Shown one piece after another: positions 34,270 to 47,209 of a stretch of 64,000 bases of DNA. Both the position numbers and the translations under genes were made by a program. Where the stretch lies: the NCBI GenBank assembly GCA_025201375.1, contig JAIWZP010000011.1:558001-622000 (forward strand), read 5' to 3'. This DNA comes from Gongronella butleri (taxonomy: Eukaryota; Mucoromycota; Mucoromycetes; Mucorales; Cunninghamellaceae). Each line of letters begins with the position of its first letter. Position 1 is the first letter of the stretch. Under the pieces are notes generated by a model. The model searched no databases. It saw only the letters and a list, made by a program, of their open reading frames with translations, and was not told where the DNA came from.

Positions 34270-36840
34270 GTTTGACGACCTGCTGTGCCACCAGAAATAT
34301 TTTTACAGACTGTTCGCCCGCCAATGAAAAATGCATCACGGCATAAGTTACAGCGATAGAAAAGCACATCAGTGCTCAAGACGGACCTGCCCGATTTATT
34401 TTTGCACTCGAAAACGCCAAAAATCTCCTATTTATACTATTTTGCATTCATCTGTCCATCTGCATGGTCGGCCTTGCTCAAAAATAGTTGCATTGCTTTC
34501 TTCGCAAAATTTGCAACAAAAAAGCTTAAACCCTCAAAGCGCTACGACCACTTTTTGAAAAATTCAGGGGTCACCCAGGGGTCACACTTTTCAATCTCAG
34601 AAATGCCAAATTTGGAATTTTTCGAACTCCGAGCAATTAATGCATCCCAAACAGGTAGCTCCGACAATTTGCTATTGGCGGACAAAATGGCAGGTTGCCC
34701 CAACGTAGGAAAAATGTCCAAAGAGTGATGCATGAACGGCGATCGACTGAGAAAAGTGCCTACTTTGGCCAAGATTTTTTGCAAAAATTTAAGGTTTGAC
34801 ACTTCCAAATTTAGGTACGTAAATTGCATGGAATTTTTTTTACTGTATTTTTTTGCAGGTTTTTGTGCGCTGTAGAATGGACTGCAGGCTGGTGAAATGA
34901 CCGATGCAAAAAGTTAAAACACAAGCTAGCGCCCTGCAAGTCATCCCATTAGCGCTTTGCTCCCCTGTTTTTTATTAAATATGAAATAAAATTCGGGGGT
35001 TGACTAGACAGTTCTCGAGCAAATCGCCATTGAATTTTTTGTTGATAAAGTGTATTTTCTCGGTCAGTTTTGATCAAATCGCCGTGAAACTTGTTTTATT
35101 CGGTGGAGATTCAGCAGCAGCATTTGACACGTTAAAAGCATCGTTGGTTTTTTTTCCAGTTGTCGAGAAAAGCAAGTTTGAAAATTGATCCAATGTTTGA
35201 TCGACTTTTGCAAGCGGGCAAAGTTCATCCATCGGGCAAGCAAACAATCAGGAAATGGCACCCGAGTGCGTCTCTTTCGATCGGTGCCATTTCACCTCGA
35301 TCCACAAAATATTTTGAGAGACTCGTGCCGGATTTGTGGAAATATCAGAATTTTGGATTCATTTGCACAATGACTCTGTCGACTTTTGGTTTGAAACGGG
35401 TTTTCAAAAAGAGTAGCGTCGGTAAAACATTATGTGTAGATTTTGGGCCACCCATCCATGATGATTTGTGGCATTTAATTCTGCATTTTAAAAATGTCAA
35501 GATTTCGAATTCATCTGCAAAACGATCCTATCAATCTTGGGGTTTCATGTTGTGTTGTTGAATAAGGCGCGGTGAAATAGTCAAGCAAAGGGCAAAGGTT
35601 GAGAGGCAATCGATTCATGATTTGTGTTGTTGGTCATCCATGGATTTGTGCCAATTCTTGAAAACGGCGCATGCCACGAAAACGGCCTGATCAACATCTG
35701 GTTTTTTAATTTTTCTTTCAAAGAGAGACGCTGAAAAAGCCAAGTGGCAAAGTTTGGCGATGATCGAATCATTATTTTACCGCGAAATGAATTTTACAAA
35801 AATGCGCTACAGCCAAATTTTCAGCAATGCCGTGCTTCCCGACAAACCACATGATTGACCTTTGGATTTTTATTTTTTCCTGGGAAGAGAGGAACAACAT
35901 CCACTACATGTAAAAGTTTCGTGGAGCTGCGATGAGACTTTGGTGACGAAATCTTTTTTTTCAAATTTAGAAAAAAAAAGGTGAGGTCAGGTCAAAATGC
36001 ATCTGGAGGGTCGCCCGCTTTGAGAGGAGGCTCAGGTCTCTCAAATCCGTTTGGCAACCTACACATTATTGGACATCTGAGAGTCATATCATTTGGTGCA
36101 TTGACCCCTTCTTTCTAGCAAATCTGCAATAAAAATCGAGGGTCGATCACGCTGTTTTCGAGGAATGGGCAATCAAAGCCGAATTTTAGAAAATGGAATT
36201 TCTGCATCACTTTTGGTCGTACGCTGGTGAAACTAGGCTCATCCGACAGAGAATCGCATTCTGCATTTATTATCACAGCAGCACGCCATCCTTTGTCTTG
36301 TCCATTGCCGACAAAAACGAAATTGAAATGTTTGATTGGGCGTTGCAAGCGTACAAATGTTGCGCATCGGCGTTGCCGGGCAGGGATAAAATGAACCCTT
36401 TGTGCGCGTCTTTCTACTTGTAAGATTTAAGCCTGGTCGAATACTGTAGCAGCTTGACGCGCTAGAGACAAAATTGTGAATTTATGGAGCATTATTGTCA
36501 ATTTTCTTGCCAACGGTCAGATCAACTTCTGGTTTTTACTATTGTTCTGAAAAGAGAGAGACCGAAATGCTCATACCGGTATGCCAAAATTTCATGGAGC
36601 TGCAAGTACTCGATGGTGCGCCACATCGATTTTCAAAAATGACGATTTTCCATCGATTTTCCAAGGGGTACAGTCACGAATTTTAACCTGGCAAAACTTG
36701 GTTCCTCGGATCGCCGTGCCATTCACTCACATGGTAGAATGCGTCCATTTGCCGATGAAAATGCCATAAAACCCCGGGCTCCATCGACTGGTTCTTCTGT
36801 AAAGTGCAATCTACTTCGTATTTTCGCCACAAGACAAACT
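34270..36840. repeat. Diverged compound repeat, copy A
   Basis: About 2.6 kb that aligns by eye, with many substitutions and small indels, to 60500-63095 in the same orientation. Anchors include ttcaggggtcac (34563 and 60775), tgcatcccaaacaggta (34642 and 60853), aaaatttaaggtttgacactt (34784 and 60999), gctacagccaaattttcagcaatg (35807 and 62040) and gcaataaaaatc (36126 and 62381). Within it, two units of about 1.14 kb start near 34945 and 36083. No open frame is conserved between copies, so it looks non-coding or long decayed. Its origin is unknown. Confidence 0.85.
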
Positions 36841-38677
36841 TTACAAGGACTGGCCGCAGATCCTCAAAACGCGGCTCACAAGAAAGAGCACGGGCTGTTG
36901 CGTATGTGGCCATCGATGATTACTTCAAAAAACGAGATCCAGGCAGAATTGACACGAACAGGTTGTTTGCGGCATAACTTGGACGTGTGAAAAACCGCGT
37001 CAGACTTTGATTTAAGAAGCGCGTCCGTTTCAAGTCGAATCCATACACCTCGAACTTCTTTTGCTAGTGAATGTGTCGATGCAGCTCCAAGGGCGCGCTC
37101 TTGCGTGCCATAGCGATTGGCGCGTCTATTGTCTCGACATCGTCTTTTTTTTTGAGCCTGCGAATGGGCTGCATGTCGCTGGGCATGTTCACTGTGAATA
37201 GACTGTATGCCTCTGGGTGTGTTTATTGCGATATAAAGATATGTGATTATGAATGGCTAGGCAAATCAGCCAAAAAAAAAAAAGAAACGAGGTGCCACCC
37301 GTAAAAGTGCCGCCCATAAAAGGCGGTGTTCCTTTATAATAATTTAGAGCACGGCGGGGCTTTGTTTCTCTTCTTCCCCTTTTTCTTTCTTGTCCCCTTT
37401 CTTTTATTTCAATTTGTCTCTCTTTAACGATTCCATTTAACATAAACTCGTCCTCCAATTGTCAAGATGCTTAATCATTGCAATCAAAATAAATAACGAG
37501 AAAAAAGACACAAAAAATAAAATTGCCCGATGCACGCCGCTCCTTCAATTTGAACAGAAACTTGTCCCCCCAATTTTTTTTTTTTTTTTTTTTTTGGCCG
37601 GATGCACGCCGCGCTTTTTTTCTTTTCGACGAGCTCGATGGCGGTGCCCAGTGCGTGCAAAATGTCCGGGCTGATAGAATGAAATTTTTTCAGCGAGCGA
37701 TTCGCAACTGACTTCCTCTCGTCAGTTTTGGAACATGGGCTTAATGGCCAATTGTAAACATGTAATGAAGGATACAACGCGAAGGGATCGATGGAGACAA
37801 AAAAAAAATTCTCATTTCAACTCAAAAGCCTACTTTGCATAGATCCTGCAAATTTGTAGTCTGTGCCGTGAAACTAGTGCAATAGCTGAGCAAATCGCGC
37901 TTGACATGCTTGAGCGCATTTCACAAGCGGGCACGTTTCATCTGACAGGAACATAGGATCCATTGGCCTACATACAGTATGAAAAAACCTCTCCTGGCAT
38001 CAACGACACAAACGCACAGTCCGCGATGCCAGCTTCGTTCACTATCAAATCATATTCGTCATTCGTTTAGCGATCTAGAGGCTTAAATCATGAAATATGA
38101 CCATGCTTTGCGGTCTACTGTAGTCGATCCCTCAAAATTGGCAGCTGGTTTGCGCTTGCCCGGCGCAGGATGGACACAAGAATGGCGTGGCGCATGAATG
38201 GGGCAGAATTCAGGATGAAGGCAAGGCACAATATGTTCAATTCTCCCAATTTGCATTTTTGTCCATTTGGTTTAGTTTTTTGCACTTGGTGGCACGCGGT
38301 GCACGCTCCGGAGTTGCGCCAAGCGAAAAAAAGTGATCTGCATGGGCTTCGATCTCCGACGAGAAAGGTCAGAAACGTGGGAGGGGGGCACCCAGATCTG
38401 GGCAACCTATTATTTCCATCCGTGCAACGGCGCGGGAACACGTGTGCGCAGGCTGGTGTCGTTCCCTTTGGGAGCAGCCGTCGAAAAAAGAAGGATCCAA
38501 ACGCCAAGTTTCGATGATTTTTTATTTTAGGGCGGCACAATGTGAAGAAGGGGAATTATGGCTAACTATGGCCAAGCGGAAAGCGGGATTTTGTGGTGGG
38601 AAAACACGCTATGCAAAGATGGAGAGGGGGATAAAAAAACACACACAAACAAGATGATGTAAAAAAAAAAAATCACA
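36841..38677. other. Gene-poor region between repeat copy A and acidic small protein
   Basis: About 1.8 kb. It contains two local copies of a phrase like gatgcacgccgc (37530 and 37602) around a T run (37573-37595), and other A/T-rich sequence. Short frames (37071-37304, 38170-38517) have no family signature. Confidence 0.4.
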
Positions 38678-39010
38678 CTAATGTTTTTCCTGCGCGCCGT
38701 TGGTCGACAAGGGCTTGGCGTCCTGCTCTTGTTCGGTGGTGTCCTCGTCGTCGTCGCTGTCGTCATCATTGGTGATGGCCTGGTTGTTTTGCTGGCCGTC
38801 CTTGGGCGGCAGGGTCTCGTCATAGTCGCCAATGCCACGCAGCATGTCGTCGGCATCGGTCTGTTGCGCCTCCTTCTCGTTGACAGGGTCAGCTGCCGCC
38901 ACAGGGGTGGTGTCCAAGGATCGATCGGTGGGTTTCTCAGGTACCGGTGCCGCCGCAGGCGCCTCCTTCTTCTTGCGCGTGAAAATGTTGCGAAGATTGC
39001 CAATATCCAT
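38678..39010 (-). CDS. Small acidic low-complexity protein (hypothetical)
   Basis: A 110-codon single coding exon starting MDIGNLRNIFTRKKKEAPAA and ending GAQEKH. After a basic segment it is rich in Asp, Glu, Gln, Pro and Thr (TNDDDSDDDEDTTEQEQD). The ATG follows a T-rich tract ending in CAG 19 bases upstream, which suggests a leader intron. No domain recognised; it is probably intrinsically disordered. A coding role is supported mainly by the clean start context and non-random composition. Confidence 0.55.
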   Translation of the reverse strand: MDIGNLRNIFTRKKKEAPAAAPVPEKPTDRSLDTTPVAAADPVNEKEAQQTDADDMLRGIGDYDETLPPKDGQQNNQAITNDDDSDDDEDTTEQEQDAKPLSTNGAQEKH

Positions 39011-39662
39011 AATGTAAGAGAGTTTGCTGGGGGTGGGAGAGGGGTAAAAAAAAAAAAACCAGGTAAGAGGGAGGAACAAAAGGAAAAAAGAAAAGGTTTA
39101 TGCCCATCTTTTTCGATTTTAAATGGGCGCCATTTGCCCCGGCCACACAGCCTGATTTGGCAAACGGGCAAGTTCCCATACTTTGATCGACTTTTTCTTG
39201 GCTAATACACCCGAGACCCGACGATAAAAAAAGGCATGGTGTTCCCTCGAAATCAACAAGTTTGTGCGTGTGCATGTTTCAGGCACCCCATGAGCCACAA
39301 GGCTCAAAGGATGACGCGCCAAATTCCAATCACGGACCCTGTTTCTCCTCCACTGGTTCACGCCTGGGCCTTTTACATGCATCCTGCTTTGCTTCTCGTG
39401 TCACGTCGTTCACTTTTTCTTGCCAACGTTCGCACGTAATCCATTTGTTTTACTCTGATTTGCACTGATTTTGGTTTTTATTGATTTGGGCTATTCACAT
39501 ACGAGATTCAAGCGATGGAAAATAGTGCGTGAGGCGGGGGACAGGGGAATACTTATCATCATATTGCGTTCATATCAACAGAGCATGGGGGGGGGAAGAA
39601 GTGAGAGTGGTTTTGGGGCATGGGGGAGAGAAGAGAGGCAAATGGGATCCAACATCTGCAAT
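39011..39662. other. Intergenic region upstream of acidic protein, downstream of peroxiredoxin
   Basis: About 650 bases. It should carry the promoter and leader of the acidic-protein gene on the left and the 3' UTR of the peroxiredoxin on the right. G-rich runs lie at 39586-39600. No coding signal. Confidence 0.4.
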
Positions 39663-40665
39663 TTAGAAGGGCGACTTGGTAAGGCGCAAGTAGGGCTTGA
39701 CAACACGGACCTCCTTGAAGAGCTTGTGGGCCTCCTCGGTGGACACGGAGGGATGGACAATGACATCGTCACCTAAAATAAAAAAAAAGGACGACGCGTC
39801 AGCGCACCATGTCTTTTCGCCCCCATTGCTGGGTCCCTCCCATTTTTCTTCTCATTGTAGCTTACCCTTTTGCCAGTTGGCGGGGGTGGTGATGCGGTGC
39901 TGGTCACCCAATTGCAGCGAGTCGACGACACGCAAAATCTCGTTGAAATTGCGGCCGGTGGACGCGGGGTACGTCAACGTGAGGCGGATGGTCTTCTTGG
40001 GGTCGATGATGAAGACGGAGCGCACGCTATTTGTTAAAAAGAACAAGTGTGAGAAAAAAAGTTGCACTCGCACGCTTGTTTTTTGCTTGTGTTTTGTTGT
40101 TTTTGTGTGAAATCTTACGTGAAGGGAATGCCCTTGGCGTCGACGTTGGTGGCATCTTGGTGGTCGAGCATGTCATAGAGGGTGGAGACCTTGCGGTCGG
40201 CGTCGGCAATGATGGGGAAGTCCAATTCGACGCTGTTGACCTCGTTGATGTCATCGATCCACTTCTTGTGGTCGTCCAGGCCATTGGCAGACAGGCCAAT
40301 CACCTGCACGTTGCGCTTCTCCCATTCGTCCTGGAGAGCAGCAACGACACCCAATTCAGTGGTGCACACGGGGGCTAGAAAAAAGCGAAAAAAGGCGTGT
40401 CAGCCCCCGTTGCCGCCATTTTACGCGTCATGTTCCCTTCCTCTCTTGCTTTTCAAGCGTCACTTACTAAAGTCAGCAGGGTGAGAGAACAAGATGGTCC
40501 ACTTGTCACCAATGAACTCGTGGAACTTGATGGGACCCTTGGTGGTTTCAGCTTCAAAGTCTACAAAAGGAACGCAAAAACGTCAGTAAACACGCGTCTC
40601 TTTTGCACAGGTGCCTGTTGTTGTCGTGTCTTACCAGGAGCAACGGAACCGAGACGGAGAGACAT
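39663..40665 (-). CDS. 1-Cys peroxiredoxin (Prx6/Prx1 type)
   Basis: Thiol peroxidase that reduces hydrogen peroxide and organic hydroperoxides. ATG at 40663-40665 ([17 protein letters not shown]); stop at 39663-39665. Five exons. The active site reads [14 protein letters not shown] with the peroxidatic Cys at about residue 46; T-P-V-C is the Prx6 form. Later motifs: [53 protein letters not shown] and [17 protein letters not shown]. The C-terminal arm ([14 protein letters not shown]) is Prx6-like. There is no obvious mitochondrial presequence, so a cytosolic or nuclear place is likely, unlike yeast Prx1. Confidence 0.95.
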
Positions 40666-40982
40666 ATTGAATAGAGGCTTGTTAGAGTGTTGTTGAGAGT
40701 TGGATAAAGAAAAAGAAGAAGAAAAAGAGGAAAAATGACAAGGGTGCAAGCAATATCCAAATTTATACACGCGCCGGAGCAGGGTTGAGGAAAATCCTGC
40801 CAATGAAGGCAACAGGCGCAAGCAGATGGCGCCATTCTTTGGAAAAAAGAGTAAAAAAAGTTTATTTCACACGAAATTAAAAAAGCGGGTACTTTGGAGA
40901 GAGAAAGAGGCAAAGCACTGATCCCATTGTGCGAGGCGGGTTGGGGGGGGAGACACAGAGATTTTTTTCTTTTTTTTTTTTT
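40666..40982. promoter_or_regulatory. Region between Sin3 stop and peroxiredoxin start
   Basis: About 316 bases: the peroxiredoxin leader and promoter on the left (TATA-like site at 40761-40767) and the Sin3 3' UTR on the right, including a T run at 40964-40984. No coding signal. Confidence 0.4.
40761..40767 (-). promoter_or_regulatory. Possible TATA box of peroxiredoxin gene
   Basis: Reads TATAAAT on the minus strand, about 96 bases upstream of the peroxiredoxin ATG, followed by an A/G-rich (minus strand T/C-rich) leader. Distance and sequence suit a fungal TATA box for a highly expressed, stress-inducible gene. This is inference from position. Confidence 0.45.
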
Positions 40983-43900
40983 TTACTGATGGCCACCTAC
41001 CAAGAGATGGCGCATGTCTCTTTCGAGCTGTTTGTGCTGTTCTGGACCCCATTTGCGCTTGAGCAGGCTGGCATCCCATGATTCCTCCTCATTGGTGGTG
41101 ACGTTGTCCTTGTCGGCACCAGTGGCGGTGTGTCTGGGATGGTAAAGAATGTCCTCTGTGCCTGGCTTGCACGATAATCGCAGCGTGGTCTCATGGATCG
41201 CGTAATGCAAGTCATTTTTCACAATCACGTCATCCACTTGCAGGCTCGTTGGTTGGATGTTTCTGATGGAAAGAGGGACGCACCAAAAGAAGGTTAGAGT
41301 TGGATGCCTTGTTTGGGAACAAGCAGTTTTTGGCGCGTTGCCTATGCCTTTTTTTTTTATATGTATACCTTGCCAGAACGACGGAGGGCCGTGCTTGTGG
41401 CACCGTGTCGTTTTTGTCTGTCCATTGCATAAAGGAGGAGGTATATTCATCGTGTTGGTCCTGGGCGTAGACGTGAGCCTCGTCCTGGTCCATCAGGAAG
41501 ATGGCGACCTGGTGCTTGGCGTGATCCTGCATGAAAATGGAAGAATTAGGGTGAGAACGCACTGGCACTGTGGGGTGCAGATGATGTGCTTGGGAGCGCG
41601 CTTAAAAGATGTGCTTACCAATTGCAGCTTGAAAACGTGCTCGTCTTGGCCAATGATCTCCTCGGCTTGGCCCAAATACGTTGCCAGCGGCCGATAGGGC
41701 GACGTGGCTGTCGGCTTGTGTGTCTGGAAGAGCGACAATAATTGCATTGCCTTGTCATCTGTCGTCAGCATCTGGATCTGCAAGAAAAAAAAAAAAGAAA
41801 AAAAAAGAAGTTGGTGCGCAGCCCATCGTCGGCCCTTTCTTTTTTTTACCTGTTTGATGATGGCGTGGACGACCTTGTCGACATTGAACAGGACATAGGC
41901 GTCCGTGGTGAAGAGGAAGCGCGCGATTTCCTCAAAAGTGTTGGCGTCGACATCCGAGTCAAAGTAGCGATCGATTTGCTCGAGCAGTGCGCGATAATGG
42001 CCTTGCGACAGATCGATGTCTGGTGTGTGAAAAAAAAAAGAAAAAGGGGAAAAAAACGTCAATTAGGTGGGCATTGCTTGGCAGAGCGGACTTGCCATCG
42101 AAGCGCGCAAAGCGCAACCCAAGCGTGACAGCCGTCTCGTTTTGGTAATGCGTGTTTGGATCATTGGCCATCCTCTCGCTGAGCCGCTTCATCTTGTTCA
42201 GGCGGCTGTACAGGATCTACAGTGAGATAAAAAAAGTGAGTCTTTTGCTCAAAAAGCCAAAAAAGGGGGACCATTTACCTCATAAAGCCTGAAAAATGAA
42301 TAAAAATGGGTATTTCCAAACAAGCAGTGTTGCGTTTGATGGTAGTGTGTGGGCTTTGTGAGCGTGTTGATGCGCTGTTGCAAGTCATTGGCGGCTGTCG
42401 AGGCAATTGGTTCGGCTTCGACCTCGTTTGCGGTCGTAGGCGCGTCTGTTGCAGCCATATCGTCTGACGACGCGACAGGTGCGTCTTCCATGGGCTGGTC
42501 GGCGGGTTCCTGGACCGTCGCAAGCTGGGCCTCGTGTTTCAGACGCGTGGACGAGCGCGTCGGAAGCGATCTGCGGCGTTGCTGCTGCTGTTTTTGCTGT
42601 TTTTGCTTGATTGGCCTGGCTTCTGGTGCGGAATCATCGGAAGATGGCGTCAGGCCTCCATTATTACCGTCCATGGTGTCTGTGGTCTTTGTGTCGTCAT
42701 CGTCCTTGATCGAGTCGTCGGCAGAAGAGGACAGGGACGACGATGCCTGGCCATTGCTGCTGTTGTTGTGGTTCATGTGGCTGTACTCGACAGGGATGAC
42801 ATTGTCCACATTGAAGAATTGCGGAATGAACACGTCGATAAAGGCGCGCACGCGGTCGCGGTCCATTTTGCTGAAGCCGTTTTGGTGATCCATATAGGAG
42901 AAGATGAGCAGCGAGATATCCATGAATAGATCCGAGTCGTCCATGCAATAGACAAATTGCGCGAATGCCGCTGCCGATTTGGGTGTCGAGCTGTCCTCGT
43001 CCTCGGCGTACGCCGCCTCAATTTCGTTGAGCAGATTGCGCGTCGTCAGCGTTTTGCGCTCCGTCGTCTTGAATGTCAACCCCTGATAATCCAGCGACTT
43101 GTAGTAATTCTTTTCGTCCACCTCGCGCCACACCTTGTTTGCCTCGCGCTAATAGCAAGAAAAAAAAAAGTCGAAACGGGTGAGCAACGTCCTTTTTTTC
43201 TATTTTTCCGTTGTTGTTTTCGCCATATACGCGGCTTTTTGCATTTCTCTCTCTCTCTCTCTCTTTTTTTTTTTTTTTTTTTTTTTTTACCTTGTAGTTT
43301 GTCCATTCTTCGTCCTTGAGCTTGAGGCGCTTGAGCAAGATGGGGATGGCGACGGCAGGCGACGAGTAGAGCACGTCAATGATTTCCATGCCGCGATCGT
43401 CACCATAGATCTTTTTGATGATGCGTTCATAGATGGATACGGTCATGGTGCCGAGGCCAGGCTCAAGCGTCATGGCCTCCTTTTCTTCGAGTGTCATTGT
43501 CTCGAGCTGTGCCATGATGGGCTCAAGCACCGCAATCGTGCACAGATTTGCATCAATGTTCAGGTCGTACTCGTACCTAATCAAGTTTTAAAACCGCGTC
43601 AAAAGAAAAAAAATCGCAAGGAGGCGTTTGTTGCCCTCGCAAAAAAATTCGTCTTTTACCTCTCTTCCTCGCATCGGTGCATTGCTTCCTCAAACATGTT
43701 CTTTTTGGCCGACATGAAAGCGCTGTCCTCGCTGGCCCAGATAGGATGCGACACATACTCGTCATTGAGCACTTCCCAGCAGATCTCGTCGCGGCCACTG
43801 CATGCTTGGTATTGCCACTATCATAAAAAAAAAGAGATGAGCTCGCTCTTTTTTTTTTTCGAACTGTCCTTTTTTTCATTTCAATTGCTTACCTCCTTGG

Positions 43901-46025
43901 GAACGAGGCGATAGCTGGGGCTGTCTGCGACACATTCGCAGTGGACAAGGTCTGGTTTGGGCAAGATGTGGTGCGGTGGGCGTGTTGGCGTGGTGGTGAC
44001 GACATCCTTTGGTGTGTAGCTGACAATGGCCTTTAGCCACGTGACGAGCTCTGGTTTGCCGCGCAAAAAGGTCTCAATTTGAGCCATGAGAGTGTCAATG
44101 TCGAGGATATCCTGGTTGTACATGTTGAGCAACTTGAGAAACACCTCGTAAGACGGCTTGTTCCCAATGTGCTTGCGGATGTGCTCAAAAAGCTCGACTT
44201 CCTCGCTCGCCACCGATGGATGTGCGGGATCAAACCCTTGAGCCGAGCCGCTGCGCCGCACAAAAGGCTGCCCATCGTCGTCGTCGCCATCCACAGCCAT
44301 CATCATCATCGATTTGATCTTTCGACCCTTTTTTTTCTTGGTGGTCGGTGTAAACGACGATTGGCTCACGGGCCGCTTGTTGCCGCGCACTGTCAAAAAA
44401 AAAAAAGGAAAAAAAAAGGGGATCAATTCATGCGTGTCACCGTCGATCCCCGTCCTTTGTCCTACTTGAGCCGATCTCCGGCAAGAATTGTTCAAATTCC
44501 TCCAAAAGATCGTCATGCCCGTAAAACAGCTGCTGCACGTGCGTGTGCACCTCTTGGATCTTGCATTCCTCATGCTGGTAAGTTTGCAGCAGCTCCAGGA
44601 ATCGCTTGTACGCGTTGGGATCATCGCTAAATCGGTTCTAAATCACGAAAAAGAAGGAATTGAATGTCAATTCGGTCTTTTTTTTTTTTTTTTTTTTTTT
44701 ACCTTGATCTTGTTCACGTATTTGATGGCATTGTTAAAGTCGACCGCGGGGCGTTTTGGTTCAGGGGCCACGGATGGAGGCGGTGCGCGGCGATGCGGCT
44801 GCGATGATGAAGAATTGCCGGCTGACGAGGGCGCAGGTGGGGCGAATGGTGGCGATGGATGCTGGTGGTGGTGGAGAGGGTGCTGGGGCTGGGGCTGGGG
44901 CTGTGCGGAGTGGTGTGTTGACGCGGGTGCATGGGATTCTGGCGCGTGGTGCGCGGCATGTGGCGCGTGATGGTATTGGTAGATGGAGCGATGGTGTTGT
45001 TGCTGCTGTTGCGATGCATTGGGCGGCAATGGATGTTGCTGCTGCTGGTGTTGCTGGTGTTGCTGGTGGTGATGGTGTTGGTGTTGGTGTTGGTGTTGTT
45101 GGTGCTGCAGCATCTCCGGGTGGTGATGATGGAAATAAGGCAATGGCTGCTGCTGGTGCGGCATGGCAAAGGGCGGAGGCGCGTTATAATACGCATGGGG
45201 TGGCGGTGGTTGCTGAATGGTGGTGGAGGATGAGGCATTGGCCAAGCTGAAGTTTGCACCGGTTGTGGTAGTGATGGTGCCTGCCGGCGTCGTCACTCGG
45301 ATATGGTCATCACTATCATTGGCACACTCAATGCTGTAGCCCGGCGGCAGAAACGTGTTGAACCCCGAGATCAACGCGGGATACCCTTGAAACAGCGACG
45401 ACACGCGCTCAATCACCCCGGGGGTATCAATTCTAGAAAAAAAAAACGGAAAAAAATGGGAAAAATAGAGAAAAAAGAGAAAAAAAGAACGAGTCAGCTG
45501 CCATTTGTCCCTCTTTTTTTTTTTTTTTTGCCCTCTCCCTCTCCACGCGGTCTCTCTCCAATTGGGCAGAAATGACTTGCGAGTGGCTCTTAAAATCCTT
45601 CATGATGTCCAAAAAGCGATTGTACACGTCCGGTCTGTCTCCAAAGCGCGCCTTGACCTGATCCAGGTACTGTAGAGCATCCTTGACGTTGAGAGGGCGA
45701 TACCCCGAGTCTTTGGCAGTAGCGGGACGCGTCGCTGTTGAGTCCGACGGCGGATAACTTGAAGGTTGTGCAGGCGACGACGTTGCAGGCGCATACGACG
45801 CGGTCCCCGCACTCAGTGGCGGCAGCTGGTACACAAGTTCCATCTTCTTGACCGCAGCAGACAGATTGGACGTGTTGGTGGGCGATAAATACGAGGCCCT
45901 GCACAGTGTTGAAAGGTGTGAGAAAAGAAATGCACCACAAAAAGAGAAAAAAAAACACGCTCCATGACCCGCGCCCCTTTTTCATTTTACCTGGGGGTAT
46001 TATTCTGGAGGGGAGACGAGGTCAT
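40983..46025 (-). CDS. SIN3: Sin3 transcriptional corepressor
   Basis: Scaffold of the Sin3-Rpd3 histone deacetylase complex in the nucleus. Start [12 protein letters not shown] at 46023-46025, spliced at 46004/45900 to [11 protein letters not shown]; stop at 40983. About 13 exons. PAH1: [18 protein letters not shown] to [16 protein letters not shown] (about 45350-45690). A long His/Gln/Pro-rich linker follows (44800-45250). PAH2: [35 protein letters not shown] (about 44470-44750). PAH3: [20 protein letters not shown] (about 44050-44200). The HDAC-interaction domain runs from [10 protein letters not shown] through [17 protein letters not shown] and [19 protein letters not shown]. The C-terminal Sin3 region follows with [14 protein letters not shown]. 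An acidic Ser/Gln-rich insert lies at 42400-42780. Full-length and intact by eye. Confidence 0.95.
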
Positions 46026-46278
46026 GCGCAGTCAAAAACGACAGAGCCAAGCAACAAAAAGAGAAACAAGCAAGGTGAGATACAGCAAAAAAAAAAAAAA
46101 GACAACACAAATGGCAAAAAGGAGGGCAAGGGAAAAGAAGAAAGAAAATTGAAAAAAAGGGGGTCAATTGTGTGTACCGCCGCATTTGAAACCCCGATTC
46201 TTTAAAAGGATAAAGGGGGGATTTCGCCCTGATTTGCGCTCTTTTCTTTCTTTTTTTTTTTGTCTTTTTCCGCCACCC

Positions 46279-47209
46279 ATGCCCTTGAGTCCCGCGTCCC
46301 CCACGCCCAAAGGCACCGTGCCTTGGCACTCTCACTTGAAAAAGAGCTATACCAAGAATTTTTTATATGTCGACCAGCCGAGTAAATGATTTTTTTTCTC
46401 AAAAATCCCAGTTTTTCACCTTTTTTTTCGTGTTAGTCCTGTTGTCCATGGCCAATATCAAGCGGTCTGGCGACGTGTCCATGCACTGTCTCGAGTTCAA
46501 GGACTTTGTCGACGACGACGAGCGATTTCTTGTGTTTCACATTGCGCTCAATGACACATTGATGGGCGACATCAAGTCTGATCCCCACGCGCGGTTGTGC
46601 TGGTATGCAACAAATCATGTTTTGCCATGGGAACGAGCCGCAATCGCGACTGACGCGCCATTTTTATATAATGGGCTAGGACGATGCCAAAGACAAAAGA
46701 ATATTATAAACTTGAGGGCAAGTTTTATATCGCGTCTGCGCCGATCCAGGTGACGCGATTCCCGCCGCCTCGGCTGGTCGAGGGGGTGGCTGCCGCGGAC
46801 TATTGGGAGGAGCGGCGCACCAGTCATTGGAAGAAGCTGGACGACGCCACGCGCGCCACGTATACCTGGCCGTCGCGTGGTGATGCGCCTCGCGCCGAGA
46901 AACAGGCGTTTGCGTGCCAGTCGCTCGCTTATTATGACGCCAAGCAGCCCGCGAACCAATTGCACGTCGTCCATGATATCGCCATGGACAACTTTTGCCT
47001 CCTTCTCTACAAGATCACAGAAGTCGAGCACCTCGACTATAACGCATTCCCACCAAAGCGAACTGTAAGCCCTTTTTCTTTTCTTTTTTTCTTTTCTTTT
47101 CTTTTTTTTTTGTTGCCAATGGCCTCAATTCGTTTTTATTTTCCCTCTTTAGCTGTACACGGTCTCTGCAAAGGACAATCAATGGTCTATGCAAGAGCTC
47201 AACCCGTAA
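46279..47209 (+). CDS. FMN-binding pyridoxamine-phosphate-oxidase-like protein (Alr4036 type)
   Basis: Four exons (46279-46381, 46437-46602, 46680-47064, 47153-47209) give 236 codons. PWHSHLKKSYTKN begins the split-barrel domain. Then come LLSMANIKRSGDVSMHCLEFKDF (strands binding FMN in the family), LMGDIKSDPHARLCW and MPKTKEYYKLEGKFYIASAP. The C-terminal half has WKKLDDATRATYTWPSRGD and DNFCLLLYKITEVEHLDY. This order fits the Alr4036-like branch of the FMN-binding split-barrel superfamily rather than true Pdx3, which has different substrate-binding residues. The substrate is unknown; pyridoxamine phosphate oxidation should not be assumed. It is divergent from Sin3, with start codons about 250 bases apart. 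Confidence 0.85.

Noticed and set aside
33083..38677. Possible LTR or LINE retrotransposon
   Set aside because: No reverse transcriptase, integrase or Gag motif, no long terminal repeats and no poly(A)-bounded element found by eye.
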